64,000 nt of DNA, from NCBI GenBank assembly GCA_951800645.1, contig CATOIK010000001.1:186001-250000 (forward strand), written 5' to 3'. Below, in pieces: positions 25,871-34,134 of the stretch (positions are counted from its first letter, which is position 1; the number at the start of each line of letters is the position of its first letter). Source of the DNA: an uncultured Eubacteriales bacterium. Lineage in GTDB: Bacteria; Bacillota; Clostridia; Lachnospirales; Lachnospiraceae. Made by a program: the position numbers and the translations under genes. The notes beneath the pieces were generated by a model. The model had not been told where the DNA came from. It did not search any database and saw nothing but the letters and a program-made list of their open reading frames with translations.

Positions 25871-26338
25871 TTACTCAAACAGGATGCCCATCGGCAGCTT
25901 CACCTGGAAGCCAAACACGAACATGGCGTAAAGTCCTGCAGTTACTAACAGTGCAATAATAATGGACGGAACCAGCTTTACCTCACTGTTTCCCTTTAAG
26001 TCATAGATAAATGCCACAGTCGCAAACGGGGTGGTAATCAGAAAGCCTAACCAAGTCATGGCAAAGGCATAAATTACCAGCATCAGATAGCTTTTGCTGA
26101 TTTTTAAAATACCGCCCTTGGGAAAGTACGGTTTTTCCTCAATATGGCTTTCCTTCAAGCCCTTGATAATCAGTGCGATGGAGCTCAATGCAATGAGGGC
26201 GATTGCCACATAGGGAAACAGTCTGGGTCCCGGCTCTAACAGTTTGGCCGGCTGTTTGATGGACTGGCCTGCAAATAAGAAGAATGCACATCCCAAAAGA
26301 CCAACAATTCCGGTCTTGGTATCTCTACGCATTTTCAT
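25871..26338 (-). CDS. tctB: Tripartite tricarboxylate transporter, small permease TctB
   Basis: A 155-residue protein with four predicted transmembrane helices, the normal size and layout of TctB. Features are KTGIVGLLGCAFFLFAG, the LEPGPRLFPYVAI stretch typical of this family, and a last helix LLVTAGLYAMFVFGF. It lies 15 bp upstream of tctA and 88 bp downstream of tctC, with a hairpin in the latter gap. Confidence 0.9.
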   Translation of the reverse strand: MKMRRDTKTGIVGLLGCAFFLFAGQSIKQPAKLLEPGPRLFPYVAIALIALSSIALIIKGLKESHIEEKPYFPKGGILKISKSYLMLVIYAFAMTWLGFLITTPFATVAFIYDLKGNSEVKLVPSIIIALLVTAGLYAMFVFGFQVKLPMGILFE

Positions 26339-26365
26339 AATTGGAATACCCCTTTCTCTTTAAAA

Positions 26366-26397
26366 TGTCCCGGAGAGTTTTTGCGCTTTCCGGGACA
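26366..26397 (-). other. Hairpin between tctC and tctB
   Basis: GTCCCGGA (26367-26374) pairs with TCCGGGAC (26389-26396). On the minus strand it is followed by ATTTTAAAG. This is a weak, partial terminator or 3'-end stabiliser, commonly used to make more binding protein than permease. Confidence 0.6.
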
Positions 26398-26426
26398 GTG
26401 TATCCATTTTCCAAATAATTTTCAGA

Positions 26427-27494
26427 TTACTCCTGAACATACATGTCAAGATCTTTTGCAATCTGAACGAACTGAGCGTACTCGCCGTCGCGAAGCTCTT
26501 TGGATTCTTCCAGGTCATGCCAGCCGGGAATGTTTCCGATGGATGCGATACCTGCGTTTACAGTCTCATCTTCCACAACAGCCTTCATTGCTGCGTTCAT
26601 CTCAGCTACCATGGTCTCGTCCATACCAGCCGGTCCTAACAGATAGTGAAAAATAGAAATGGTGCATTCCTCAAAGCCCTGCTCCTGCAGAGTTTTGTAG
26701 TTGTCCGGCAGTGCTTCCGGATACTTGGAGATGGTGGTTCCATCGGAAGAAACAGTGCCGATTACTTTCAGCTTGCCGGCCTTCTCGTACTCTAATGCAT
26801 TGCCTACGCCTACTACACCGATGTCGATGAAGCCGCCGGCTAAGTTGGTCAGACGGTCAGACTCAGAAGCACACTCTACAGAATTTAACTCAATACCGTT
26901 TTTTTCGGTAAGCATACCGAAAATGAAGGTGTTGGAACCTGCTGCCGGCATACCGGCGTTTAACTCGCCCGGATGAGCCTTTGCATACTCTACAAATCCT
27001 GCGAAATCATCGTAAGGAGCGTCTGCCGGAACAGCCAGAGTAGAAAAGCCGTTGTCCTGCAGGCAAGCAATCAGGGTAAAGTCATCGATCGGGCTTACCT
27101 CTGCATTGCCGGTGATGTACTGAATGTTCAGAGCGGAGGTTGCTACGGTCAGAGTAGTTCCGTCCGGCTTGGAAGAAGCAACCGTCTGATGTCCTACCGT
27201 ATTGCTGTCGTAGTTGGTTACGGTGGTCTTTAAGCCGTACAGACGGTTTAAGCCCTCGCTGTAGTAGCGGATGCCCAAATCAGAACCGCCGCCTGCTTTA
27301 CCCGGAACAACCAGGGTAATGGTTTCGCCCTTCGGGAAACCGATGCTTCCTGCTTCTGTAGCTGCTGCCTCGCCGCCTTCTGCCGCTGCCTCAGTCTTGA
27401 CTGCTTCTGTAGCTGCTGCATCTGCGCCGCCGCATGCTGTTACGCTCAACATGGCTGCTGCCAGAACACCTGATAAAAAGATTCTTTTCTTCAT
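26427..27494 (-). CDS. tctC: Tripartite tricarboxylate transporter substrate-binding lipoprotein TctC
   Basis: A 355-residue extracellular solute receptor. The N-terminus is a lipoprotein signal: MKKRIF, hydrophobic core, lipobox VTAC, then an Ala/Glu/Thr-rich linker. The mature part starts with ITLVVPGKAGGGSDLGIRYY, typical of the Bug/TctC fold. I place the start at 27494, where AAGGAGA is 8 bases upstream; the track's upstream extension is not needed. It is the first gene of the TTT-pectin operon, behind a TTGTAA-17-TATAAT promoter and divergent from the tandem LysR gene. Its ligand is unknown. Confidence 0.93.
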   Translation of the reverse strand: MKKRIFLSGVLAAAMLSVTACGGADAAATEAVKTEAAAEGGEAAATEAGSIGFPKGETITLVVPGKAGGGSDLGIRYYSEGLNRLYGLKTTVTNYDSNTVGHQTVASSKPDGTTLTVATSALNIQYITGNAEVSPIDDFTLIACLQDNGFSTLAVPADAPYDDFAGFVEYAKAHPGELNAGMPAAGSNTFIFGMLTEKNGIELNSVECASESDRLTNLAGGFIDIGVVGVGNALEYEKAGKLKVIGTVSSDGTTISKYPEALPDNYKTLQEQGFEECTISIFHYLLGPAGMDETMVAEMNAAMKAVVEDETVNAGIASIGNIPGWHDLEESKELRDGEYAQFVQIAKDLDMYVQE

Positions 27495-27635
27495 AACTCT
27501 TTTCTCCTTATTTTTTATTTCAGGGCAGAGGACTCCCTCCCCCTGTTTCTTGACTATTTCTGACACATTTTGTAGAAAAAGCAGTTTTTATCCCGTTTCC
27601 TCTGTTTTTTCTTTCCTCTGTATCCTTACAGTGCC

Positions 27636-27664
27636 ATTATAACTTCTATATATTTTTTTTACAA
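27636..27664 (-). promoter_or_regulatory. Promoter of the tctCBA-pectin operon
   Basis: On the minus strand -35 TTGTAA (27664-27659) and a perfect -10 TATAAT (27641-27636) are separated by 17 bases. The leader to the tctC start is about 135 bases. Confidence 0.72.
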
Positions 27665-27666
27665 AT

Positions 27667-27702
27667 CTCATTTACTCATATTTCTCATAACATTTTAGTT
27701 AT
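27667..27702. promoter_or_regulatory. CTCAT direct repeats and a dyad between the tctC and lysR promoters
   Basis: Three CTCAT copies stand at 27667, 27675 and 27684, followed by the dyad ATAAC-N6-GTTAT (27687-27702). The block lies between the two -35 boxes, just upstream of the tctC promoter, where LysR-type activators usually bind. Binding by the tandem LysR protein is inferred. Confidence 0.5.
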
Positions 27703-27718
27703 AGATATTCGTTTCATA

Positions 27719-27746
27719 TTGACACTTTTTGGAAATGAACTATGAT
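27719..27746 (+). promoter_or_regulatory. Promoter of the tandem LysR gene
   Basis: TTGACA (27719-27724, consensus) and TATGAT (27741-27746) are separated by 16 bases. Transcription would start near 27753, about 68 bases before the ATG. The rest of the 326 bp gap is AT-rich with no ORF. Confidence 0.78.
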
Positions 27747-27820
27747 AGAAACAGAAGGATATATACAATTTGCACGAACCCGATTTTCTCTAAACCATAT
27801 ACAAGAAAGGAGAAGGCAGA

Positions 27821-29743
27821 ATGACTACCAAACAGCTTTACTATCTGGTAACCATAGCAGATTTGGGAAGCTTATCCGGCGCAGCCCAGGTGCTGGGCGT
27901 CTCTCAGCCGGCCCTCAGCAAATTTCTCAGCGAGTACGAAGATTCCCTTGGCTTCCTCTTATTTTTAAGATACCGCAGACAACTGCTTCCTACAGCAGTA
28001 GGCCGTTATGTCATCACCTGCGCCCAGAAGATTTTAGACGAGCAGACCAGAATGCTGCAGAGCATCCGGGCAGTTACCGATACAAACCATACCTTAATCC
28101 GGCTGTCTACCGCCCCTAACCGAGGCGCCATCATTTACAGCCGAATCTACAACTCCTTTTCCCGCCGCTATCCGGACATCTCCCTGTCTCTGACGGAGCT
28201 TTACGCCAGCGAACAGCCCGGCGCCATCTCCCACGGACAAATTGACCTGGCCATCGGCTCCGGGATGGTTTCTGACAAGGTAACAGACCTGCCCTTTGCC
28301 CAGGAGGAACTTTTGGTTTCTCTCCCTGCCTCCCATCCTATGGCTTCCCAGAAAAGCATCCGGCTGGCAGATTTAAAGGACACACCCTTTGTTCTTCAGG
28401 GGCCCCGCCACAGTATCCGGATTCTGGCAGAAAAGCTGTTTGAGGAAGCAGGCTTCAGTCCGGTGGTTACCTTTGAATCCAACGATGTTATCCTGGTAGA
28501 CTCTATGCTCCACCAGGCGGTAGGCGCCGGCCTGGTGTCCCAGGCCCATGTATTCCCCTGTGAGGAGCTGGTTTACCGCCCCTTAAATCCGCCGGTATAT
28601 CAGATTCTTCACATCCGCTACCCTCTTGGACACACCTTAACGGAGCCAGAGCGGTATCTGGCCGGTCTTCTGATCCGGGAACGGCTGTCAGACCCCCGCT
28701 ATCACGCCATTCCCTGTTCGGAGGCTGAGGAGCTTTTGCAATTTGCAGACTCTGCATCAGATGCAGAAGAAACCAGTGTATCCACCCCGGCTCAGTTAGC
28801 CATAACTCCGCGGACTGTTCACAATACAGCTCCCCAGATAAATTTAAACACCGACCTTCTCCGCTATCTCATTGCCATTGTAGATGAAAAAAGCCTGAGC
28901 AAGGCTGCAGAGCGGTTCTATCTGCCCCAGCCGGCCCTCTCCCGCCATCTGCGGAACGCAGAGACCATGCTGTGCACCCAGCTGTTTACCCGAATCCACA
29001 ACCGGCTGCAGCCTACCAATGCAGGAAAGGTATTTGTCAACTTTGCCCGGAACATGCTGCAGATAGATGCAGAGATGCATCAGCGGGTTCGGGACTACCG
29101 CCAGGGCCACGGAAACCATATCCAGATTCAGTGTGATCCGGCTGCAGCCTCCATAATCCGGGGACAGGTAAACAACGCCTTCTGCGCCCTGCACCCGGAC
29201 ATCAGCTTATCCATCACAGAAAGCGGCCGGGAGGAAACCCAGGAAGCCCTGTTAAACGCCTCTGCAGACATCGGCATCTATTTCTCCTGCCAGGAGGAAC
29301 ACTCCATTTTAGACTGTCGGCTTCTGGCAGAAACCCAGCTGGTTTACTGCGCCAGCTTAGGAGAAGTTCTGCCGGAAGCCAAAGCTCTGCCGCTGCAGAA
29401 GATCCTTTCGCCGCCCCGCCTGATGCTGGCGCCAGAAGGAAGCGCCCTCCGCACAGAACAAGACCGGCTTTTTAACCTGATTACAGAACGGCCTGCAGAG
29501 ACAGCATGCCAGTCCACCCAGGACATTCTCCATCTTCTGGCTGCCTGCGGCGCCGCCTCCACCATTCTGCCGGAACACAGTGTTCCGCTGGAAGCAAAGC
29601 TGCGGTGCCGTCCCTTTACAGTCCCCCAGTACTACTATCTGCTGCTGGTAATCCACCCAGGCCGGACGCTCCCCCCTGCCTTTCAGGATCTTTTCCGGCT
29701 GCTTTACGATGGGCTGGAAACCTGGTTTACCCGAAGCCGGTAA
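27821..29743 (+). CDS. Tandem (double) LysR-type transcriptional regulator
   Basis: A single uninterrupted 640-residue ORF that contains two full LysR-type regulators. Module 1 (about 1-292) starts with the HTH segment LYYLVTIADLGSLSGAAQVLGVSQPALSKFL, cut here as TTKQLYYLVTIADLGSLS and VSQPALSKFLSEYE, followed by an effector domain. A linker of about 50 residues follows. Module 2 (about 345-640) repeats the pattern with EKSLSKAAERFYLPQPALS and its own effector domain (PDISLSITESG). The halves are clearly homologous but strongly diverged, so this is not a recent duplication. Ordinary LysR proteins are about 300 residues. It is divergent from tctCBA and probably controls the TTT-pectin operon. 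Confidence 0.93.
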   Translation: MTTKQLYYLVTIADLGSLSGAAQVLGVSQPALSKFLSEYEDSLGFLLFLRYRRQLLPTAVGRYVITCAQKILDEQTRMLQSIRAVTDTNHTLIRLSTAPNRGAIIYSRIYNSFSRRYPDISLSLTELYASEQPGAISHGQIDLAIGSGMVSDKVTDLPFAQEELLVSLPASHPMASQKSIRLADLKDTPFVLQGPRHSIRILAEKLFEEAGFSPVVTFESNDVILVDSMLHQAVGAGLVSQAHVFPCEELVYRPLNPPVYQILHIRYPLGHTLTEPERYLAGLLIRERLSDPRYHAIPCSEAEELLQFADSASDAEETSVSTPAQLAITPRTVHNTAPQINLNTDLLRYLIAIVDEKSLSKAAERFYLPQPALSRHLRNAETMLCTQLFTRIHNRLQPTNAGKVFVNFARNMLQIDAEMHQRVRDYRQGHGNHIQIQCDPAAASIIRGQVNNAFCALHPDISLSITESGREETQEALLNASADIGIYFSCQEEHSILDCRLLAETQLVYCASLGEVLPEAKALPLQKILSPPRLMLAPEGSALRTEQDRLFNLITERPAETACQSTQDILHLLAACGAASTILPEHSVPLEAKLRCRPFTVPQYYYLLLVIHPGRTLPPAFQDLFRLLYDGLETWFTRSR

Positions 29744-29751
29744 ACCGTCAT

Positions 29752-29779
29752 TTGGATTTGCTTATTATTTATGTATAAA
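29752..29779 (+). promoter_or_regulatory. Promoter of the superoxide reductase gene
   Basis: TTGGAT (29752-29757) and TATAAA (29774-29779) are separated by 16 bases, about 55 bases before the start codon. The small gene is therefore probably transcribed on its own as well as by read-through from lysR. Confidence 0.55.
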
Positions 29780-29834
29780 ATTGTCTTCTTCCGGCACAAT
29801 AATAGGACACATATTCATTATGGAGGTAACAGCC

Positions 29835-30230
29835 ATGAAACATCCTGTTTTTCTTACAGATAAATCCAGAAGTATCTTATTAGAGGTGTTGGAAGGTGTC
29901 CCGGATGCTGCCCTGCCGGACTCCTGCCGTCCCTTTCAAATTCTGGAGATTATCACATCCGGGGACAGCTCAGAAAAGCATCTGCCGCAGATTAAAGCAG
30001 AGGGCTGCCATGTAACGGTAGAGGTAGGTGCCCTTCACCATCCCATGAGCGATGACCACCGCATCAGTTGGGTCTGTTTAGAAACCCAGGCAGGAGCCTT
30101 TATGCGAGTGCCCTTAAGCCCATCCTGCCACCCGGAGGCCCACTTTACCTTAGAACCAGGAGATACTCCAAAAGCTGCCTATGCCCTGTGTAATCTGCAT
30201 GGTCTGTGGAAAGCAGAATGGAAAAAATAA
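29835..30230 (+). CDS. Superoxide reductase (neelaredoxin / desulfoferrodoxin-like)
   Basis: A 131-residue protein with the complete iron site of superoxide reductase: EKHLP (Glu and first His), HPMSDDH (two His six apart) and CNLHG (Cys and last His). It would reduce superoxide to hydrogen peroxide without making oxygen, a normal defence in anaerobes. There is no N-terminal desulforedoxin domain, so it is the one-iron class. The start at 29835 has TGGAGG 8 bases upstream; the longer ORF in the track is not supported. It follows the LysR gene by 91 bp and ends at a strong terminator. Confidence 0.9.
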   Translation: MKHPVFLTDKSRSILLEVLEGVPDAALPDSCRPFQILEIITSGDSSEKHLPQIKAEGCHVTVEVGALHHPMSDDHRISWVCLETQAGAFMRVPLSPSCHPEAHFTLEPGDTPKAAYALCNLHGLWKAEWKK

Positions 30231-30252
30231 GTCTAGCCCCCAAAAACAACGC

Positions 30253-30306
30253 AAAAAAAGAACTGAAAGAAATCCTTCGATTGGAGGATTCCTTCCAGTT
30301 CTTTTT
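30253..30306. terminator. Bidirectional terminator between superoxide reductase and oppA
   Basis: AAAAAGAACTG (30255-30265) pairs with CAGTTCTTTTT (30296-30306), with an inner AATCCT/AGGATT stem. The A-rich and T-rich flanks let it work for both convergent genes. Confidence 0.88.
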
Positions 30307-30351
30307 CAAAAGTTATATCCGGTTTGTTATTCCGAATTTTACGGTTTTAGA

Positions 30352-32028
30352 TTACTCCAGTGTACCGTACATAAGGTACCAGTAACCATAAGGAGAATGC
30401 CAGGTATTCTTTAAGTTCTCTTTCTGCAGCCAGAACTCATTGTAGTAAGCAACCGGGCACATTGCTGCATCGTTTAACAGAATCTGCTCTGCCTGATGGA
30501 GGTAATCATAGTGATCCTTCGCATCGGTAGCCATTCTTGCCTTATCTACCAGCTCGTCAAACTCCGGATTGGAGTACTTACCATCGTTGTTTCCGTTGGG
30601 GGTCTCTAACAGGTTGATCATGTTGGACGGATCATCCCAGTCATATACCCAACCATTACGGGCAATCTGGTAGTTGCCGGCCCGTCTGTCAGCGCTGACA
30701 GTCTTCCACTCCTGAACATTGATGGTCAGGTTGATGCCCAGCTCAGCCCATGCAGACTGTAAATACTCTGCAACCGGCTTGTGGTAGCCCTGATCGTTGG
30801 TCATGTACTCGATAGCCGGGAAGCCTTCGCCGTTCGGATAGCCAGCCTCAGCCAGAATCTGTTTTGCTTTCTCTAAATCAGCCTCGTAGTTGTCAATGTC
30901 GTAGTGGTCGCCGTAGGTAGCAGTGGTTACTTCCTCAAAGGAAGAACCAGCCTCTGCGTCAGATACGCCAGGTCCTACAAAGTTTTTAGCCGGGGAATAG
31001 GTACCCTGCATAATGGTCTCTGCTACATACTTTCTGTCAATAGCCAGGTTTAAAGCCTCCCGAACCTGCGGGTTGTCAAACGGCTCCTTCTGGGTGTTGT
31101 AGGAGATGTAGTAGGTACCCATGATCGGCTCTACATGGTACTCCGGATTGCCCTCTAAGGAAGCGATCTCCTCGGTGGGAACATCCTTGATCAGAGCCAG
31201 CTCACCCTGCTGATATGCAGAATAGGAAGCATTGGCATTCTCGATTAAGTGCCATACAATCTGGTCAAAGGTGATGTTTGCAGCGTCCCAGTAGTTGGGG
31301 TTCTTCTGGAACACAATCTGGGAACCATCGGTGAACTCAGTCATGTAGTACGGTCCGCTGGTAATGTAGGTCTCCGGGTTGGTGGTCCATGCCTCGCCGT
31401 TGGCTTCAACGGTAGCCTGCTGAACCGGAACTAATACTGCAAATGCAGAAATCTTGTCAAAGAACATGCAGGGGCTGGAAAGCTCAACTACAAAGGTATT
31501 GTCGTCCGGTGCAGATACACCCAAAGCGTCAATATCGCCGGCAGAAGCCTCCTCATAGCCTACTACCTGGTTTAACAGGTCATAGCCGTAGGGAGCTGCA
31601 GTCATGGGGTCTGCTACACGCTTCCAGGAATAAACAAAATCATTGGCAGTCAGGGCGCTTCCGTCAGACCACTTTAAGTCCGGTCTTAAATGGAAGGTCC
31701 AGGTCAGACCGTCCTCAGAGGGCTCCCAGCTTTCAGCCAGGCCGCCTACTACCTTATTATCCTTGTCAAACTTTAAAAGACCCTCGAATGCATGAATGAT
31801 CATGTTTGCGCCGTCTACTGTAGAGTTTAATGCCGGGTCAATGGTCTCCGGAGAGGGGCCTACCTGAACATCCAGGACCTTGCCGCCTTCTGTGCCGGCT
31901 GCCTCGGTTCCGGCTGCCTCAGTACCCTCTGCTGCGGTGGTTGCATCAGCCTTGCTGCCGCCGCATCCTGCAAGTGCCAGGGAAGCAGTCATGACAACTG
32001 CCATAACAAGTGCTAACTTCTTTTTCAT
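30352..32028 (-). CDS. oppA: Oligopeptide ABC transporter substrate-binding lipoprotein
   Basis: A 558-residue SBP_bac_5 family receptor. It has a lipoprotein signal with lipobox LALAGC, a Thr/Glu/Ala/Gly-rich linker, and the mature family pattern (PETIDPALNST, FEGLLKFDKD, LAESWEPSEDGLTWTFHLR). It captures peptides for the OppBCDF importer encoded just upstream. It has its own promoter overlapping the end of oppF, and a strong AAGGAGG site. Confidence 0.93.
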   Translation of the reverse strand: MKKKLALVMAVVMTASLALAGCGGSKADATTAAEGTEAAGTEAAGTEGGKVLDVQVGPSPETIDPALNSTVDGANMIIHAFEGLLKFDKDNKVVGGLAESWEPSEDGLTWTFHLRPDLKWSDGSALTANDFVYSWKRVADPMTAAPYGYDLLNQVVGYEEASAGDIDALGVSAPDDNTFVVELSSPCMFFDKISAFAVLVPVQQATVEANGEAWTTNPETYITSGPYYMTEFTDGSQIVFQKNPNYWDAANITFDQIVWHLIENANASYSAYQQGELALIKDVPTEEIASLEGNPEYHVEPIMGTYYISYNTQKEPFDNPQVREALNLAIDRKYVAETIMQGTYSPAKNFVGPGVSDAEAGSSFEEVTTATYGDHYDIDNYEADLEKAKQILAEAGYPNGEGFPAIEYMTNDQGYHKPVAEYLQSAWAELGINLTINVQEWKTVSADRRAGNYQIARNGWVYDWDDPSNMINLLETPNGNNDGKYSNPEFDELVDKARMATDAKDHYDYLHQAEQILLNDAAMCPVAYYNEFWLQKENLKNTWHSPYGYWYLMYGTLE

Positions 32029-32059
32029 AATATCCTCCTTTTTTCTGGTTCTTATATTA

Positions 32060-32073
32060 ACTCCTTATGGAGT
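32060..32073 (-). other. Small hairpin in the oppA leader
   Basis: ACTCC-TTAT-GGAGT, flanked by further near-complementary AT bases, lies between the oppA promoter and its ribosome site. It may stabilise the oppA mRNA. Confidence 0.4.
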
Positions 32074-32118
32074 AATATACTTCTCTGCTATGGTAAAGCA
32101 TCAAACAATTTGTATATC

Positions 32119-32146
32119 AGTATACCATATCAATTTATTTTGTCAA
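32119..32146 (-). promoter_or_regulatory. oppA promoter overlapping the 3' end of oppF
   Basis: On the minus strand consensus TTGACA (32146-32141) and TATACT (32124-32119) are separated by 16 bases. The -35 box lies within the last codons of oppF. The leader is about 85 bases. Confidence 0.8.
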
Positions 32147-33113
32147 TATGGTGGCAGGCTGCATAATGTCCCCTGGACACCTCCCTGAACTGCGGTGCGC
32201 ACTGGGCGCAGGTTTCGTCTGCATAAGGGCAGCGGGTGCGGAAGGCACAGCCGCTGGGGGGATTTAAGGGGCTGGGCACATCACCGGACAGGATGATGCG
32301 CTTGGAAGCCCTTGCCTTTCTGGGGTCTGCAATGGGGATTGCAGAAATCAGAGACTTGGTATAGGGATGAACGGAATGGAAAATCAGCTCATCCGACTCT
32401 GCCATTTCCACCATATGGCCCAGATACATTACGCCGATCCGGTTGGAAATATGGTTTACCACAGACAAATCGTGGGCAATGAATAAATAGGTCAGGCCCA
32501 GCTCCTGCTGCAGTTCCTCAAACATATTGACTACCTGAGCCTGGATGCTTACATCCAGAGCCGATACCGGCTCGTCGCAGACGATAAACTCCGGATTAAC
32601 TGCCAGGGCGCGGGCAATGCCTACTCTCTGCCGCTGTCCGCCGGAGAACTCGTGAGGATAACGGTTTGCATGTTCGGAATTTAACCCTACCGTCTGAAGC
32701 AGGGAAATAATCCGCTCCCGCCGCTCCTTTCCGTTGCTGCACAGCTTATGAATGTCAATGGCTTCGCCTACAATGTCTCCTACAGTCATACGAGGATCCA
32801 GAGAAGCATAAGGATCCTGGAATACAATCTGCATTTTCCGGCGGTAAGGCAGCATATCTGCCTTAATGTTGTTTTCGCTGTCAAAAATCACTTCTCCATC
32901 GTAAACAATTTTTCCGGAGGTAGGCTCTGTCAGCCGGAGGATGGAACGGCCGGTGGTGGTCTTTCCGCATCCGGACTCGCCTACCAGACCGAAGGTCTCT
33001 CCTTTTTTAATGAAAAAGCTGACATCGTCCACTGCCTTTACCACATTCCGGGAACCTGCTACGGGAAAATACTGCTTCAAGTGCTCAATTTCAAGTAGGT
33101 TTTTCGTCTCCAT
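32130..33113 (-). CDS. oppF: Oligopeptide ABC transporter ATP-binding protein OppF
   Basis: A 327-residue ABC ATPase with Walker [10 protein letters not shown], signature [11 protein letters not shown], Walker [12 protein letters not shown], and the C-terminal Cys-containing oligopeptide/dipeptide region ([14 protein letters not shown]). It pairs with OppD to power peptide import. Its ATG shares one base with the oppD stop (TGATG). Confidence 0.95.
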   Translation of the reverse strand: METKNLLEIEHLKQYFPVAGSRNVVKAVDDVSFFIKKGETFGLVGESGCGKTTTGRSILRLTEPTSGKIVYDGEVIFDSENNIKADMLPYRRKMQIVFQDPYASLDPRMTVGDIVGEAIDIHKLCSNGKERRERIISLLQTVGLNSEHANRYPHEFSGGQRQRVGIARALAVNPEFIVCDEPVSALDVSIQAQVVNMFEELQQELGLTYLFIAHDLSVVNHISNRIGVMYLGHMVEMAESDELIFHSVHPYTKSLISAIPIADPRKARASKRIILSGDVPSPLNPPSGCAFRTRCPYADETCAQCAPQFREVSRGHYAACHHIDKIN

Positions 33114-34120
33114 CAGTTATTTCCCCCTTTCATGGCAGCCTCGTACTCCTTCTTCTGCTGCAGCCAGCACCGGGAATAGTGGACTCCCTCAAACTCCGTT
33201 TTCTCCGGCTTCCGGTTCAGACAAATCTTCATACAGGATGTGCACCGGGGTGCAAAGGGGCATCCCTTAGGCGGATTTAACATATCCACAGGCTGTCCCT
33301 CAATGGGAACCAGCTTGGAATATTCCTTCTCGTGGAACTTAGGGATAGACTTTAACAGTCCCTTGGTGTACTCGTGCTGAGGATTGTAGAAAATATCCTC
33401 GGCTGTGCCGTACTCTACAATCTCACCTGCATACATAACGGCAATGTAGTCGCACATGGACGCCACCACGCCTAAATCGTGGGTAATCATGATGATGCCC
33501 ATGCCTAATTTTTCTTTCAGTTCCTGCATCAGCTCCAGAATCTGAGCCTGAATGGTTACATCCAGCGCCGTAGTAGGCTCGTCTGCAATCAGAAGCTTCG
33601 GCTCACAAGCCAGGGCAATGGCAATCATCACACGCTGGCGCATACCGCCGGACAGCTCATGTGGATACTGGCGCAGCCTTTTTTCCGGCTCGTTAATGCC
33701 TACCAGGCTTAACAGCTCTCTGGCCCGCTGATGAATCTGAGCACCCTTTTTATCCGTATGAAGGCGGATCACCTCCTCAATCTGGTTTCCGATGGTGTAA
33801 ACCGGATTTAAGGATGTCATAGGGTCCTGGAAGATAATGCTGACTTCCTTACCCCGGATTTTCCGCAGCTCCCGCTCGCTCATCTGGTCAATGCGGCGGC
33901 CATTGAACTCTACGGTGCCGCCCATAATCTTTCCGTTGTAGGCGGTCAGTCCCATAATGGAGTAGGCAGTAACCGATTTTCCAGAACCAGATTCTCCTAC
34001 GATTCCAAGAACCTCTCCTTCCTTCATCTGGATGGTTACATCATTTAATGCCTTTACCTCTCCTGCCGGAGTAAAAAAGGAGAGCTTTTCATGCTGAATG
34101 TTTACTAAATATTCGCTCAT
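33113..34120 (-). CDS. oppD: Oligopeptide ABC transporter ATP-binding protein OppD
   Basis: A 335-residue ABC ATPase with Walker A GESGSGKS, signature [11 protein letters not shown], Walker [12 protein letters not shown] and the C-terminal motif [12 protein letters not shown], which in relatives can bind an iron-sulfur cluster. It is the partner of OppF, 14 bp downstream of oppC. Confidence 0.95.
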   Translation of the reverse strand: MSEYLVNIQHEKLSFFTPAGEVKALNDVTIQMKEGEVLGIVGESGSGKSVTAYSIMGLTAYNGKIMGGTVEFNGRRIDQMSERELRKIRGKEVSIIFQDPMTSLNPVYTIGNQIEEVIRLHTDKKGAQIHQRARELLSLVGINEPEKRLRQYPHELSGGMRQRVMIAIALACEPKLLIADEPTTALDVTIQAQILELMQELKEKLGMGIIMITHDLGVVASMCDYIAVMYAGEIVEYGTAEDIFYNPQHEYTKGLLKSIPKFHEKEYSKLVPIEGQPVDMLNPPKGCPFAPRCTSCMKICLNRKPEKTEFEGVHYSRCWLQQKKEYEAAMKGGNN

Positions 34121-34134
34121 TGTTGTTCTCCTCC

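Noticed and set aside
26417-26431. CodY-like AATTTTCAGATTACT
   Set aside because: It overlaps the tctC stop codon inside an operon, away from any promoter, so a chance match is more likely.
27667-27688. Tandem CTCAT repeats as a possible CRISPR remnant
   Set aside because: Only three 5-base copies, no spacer structure and no cas genes; better read as promoter elements.
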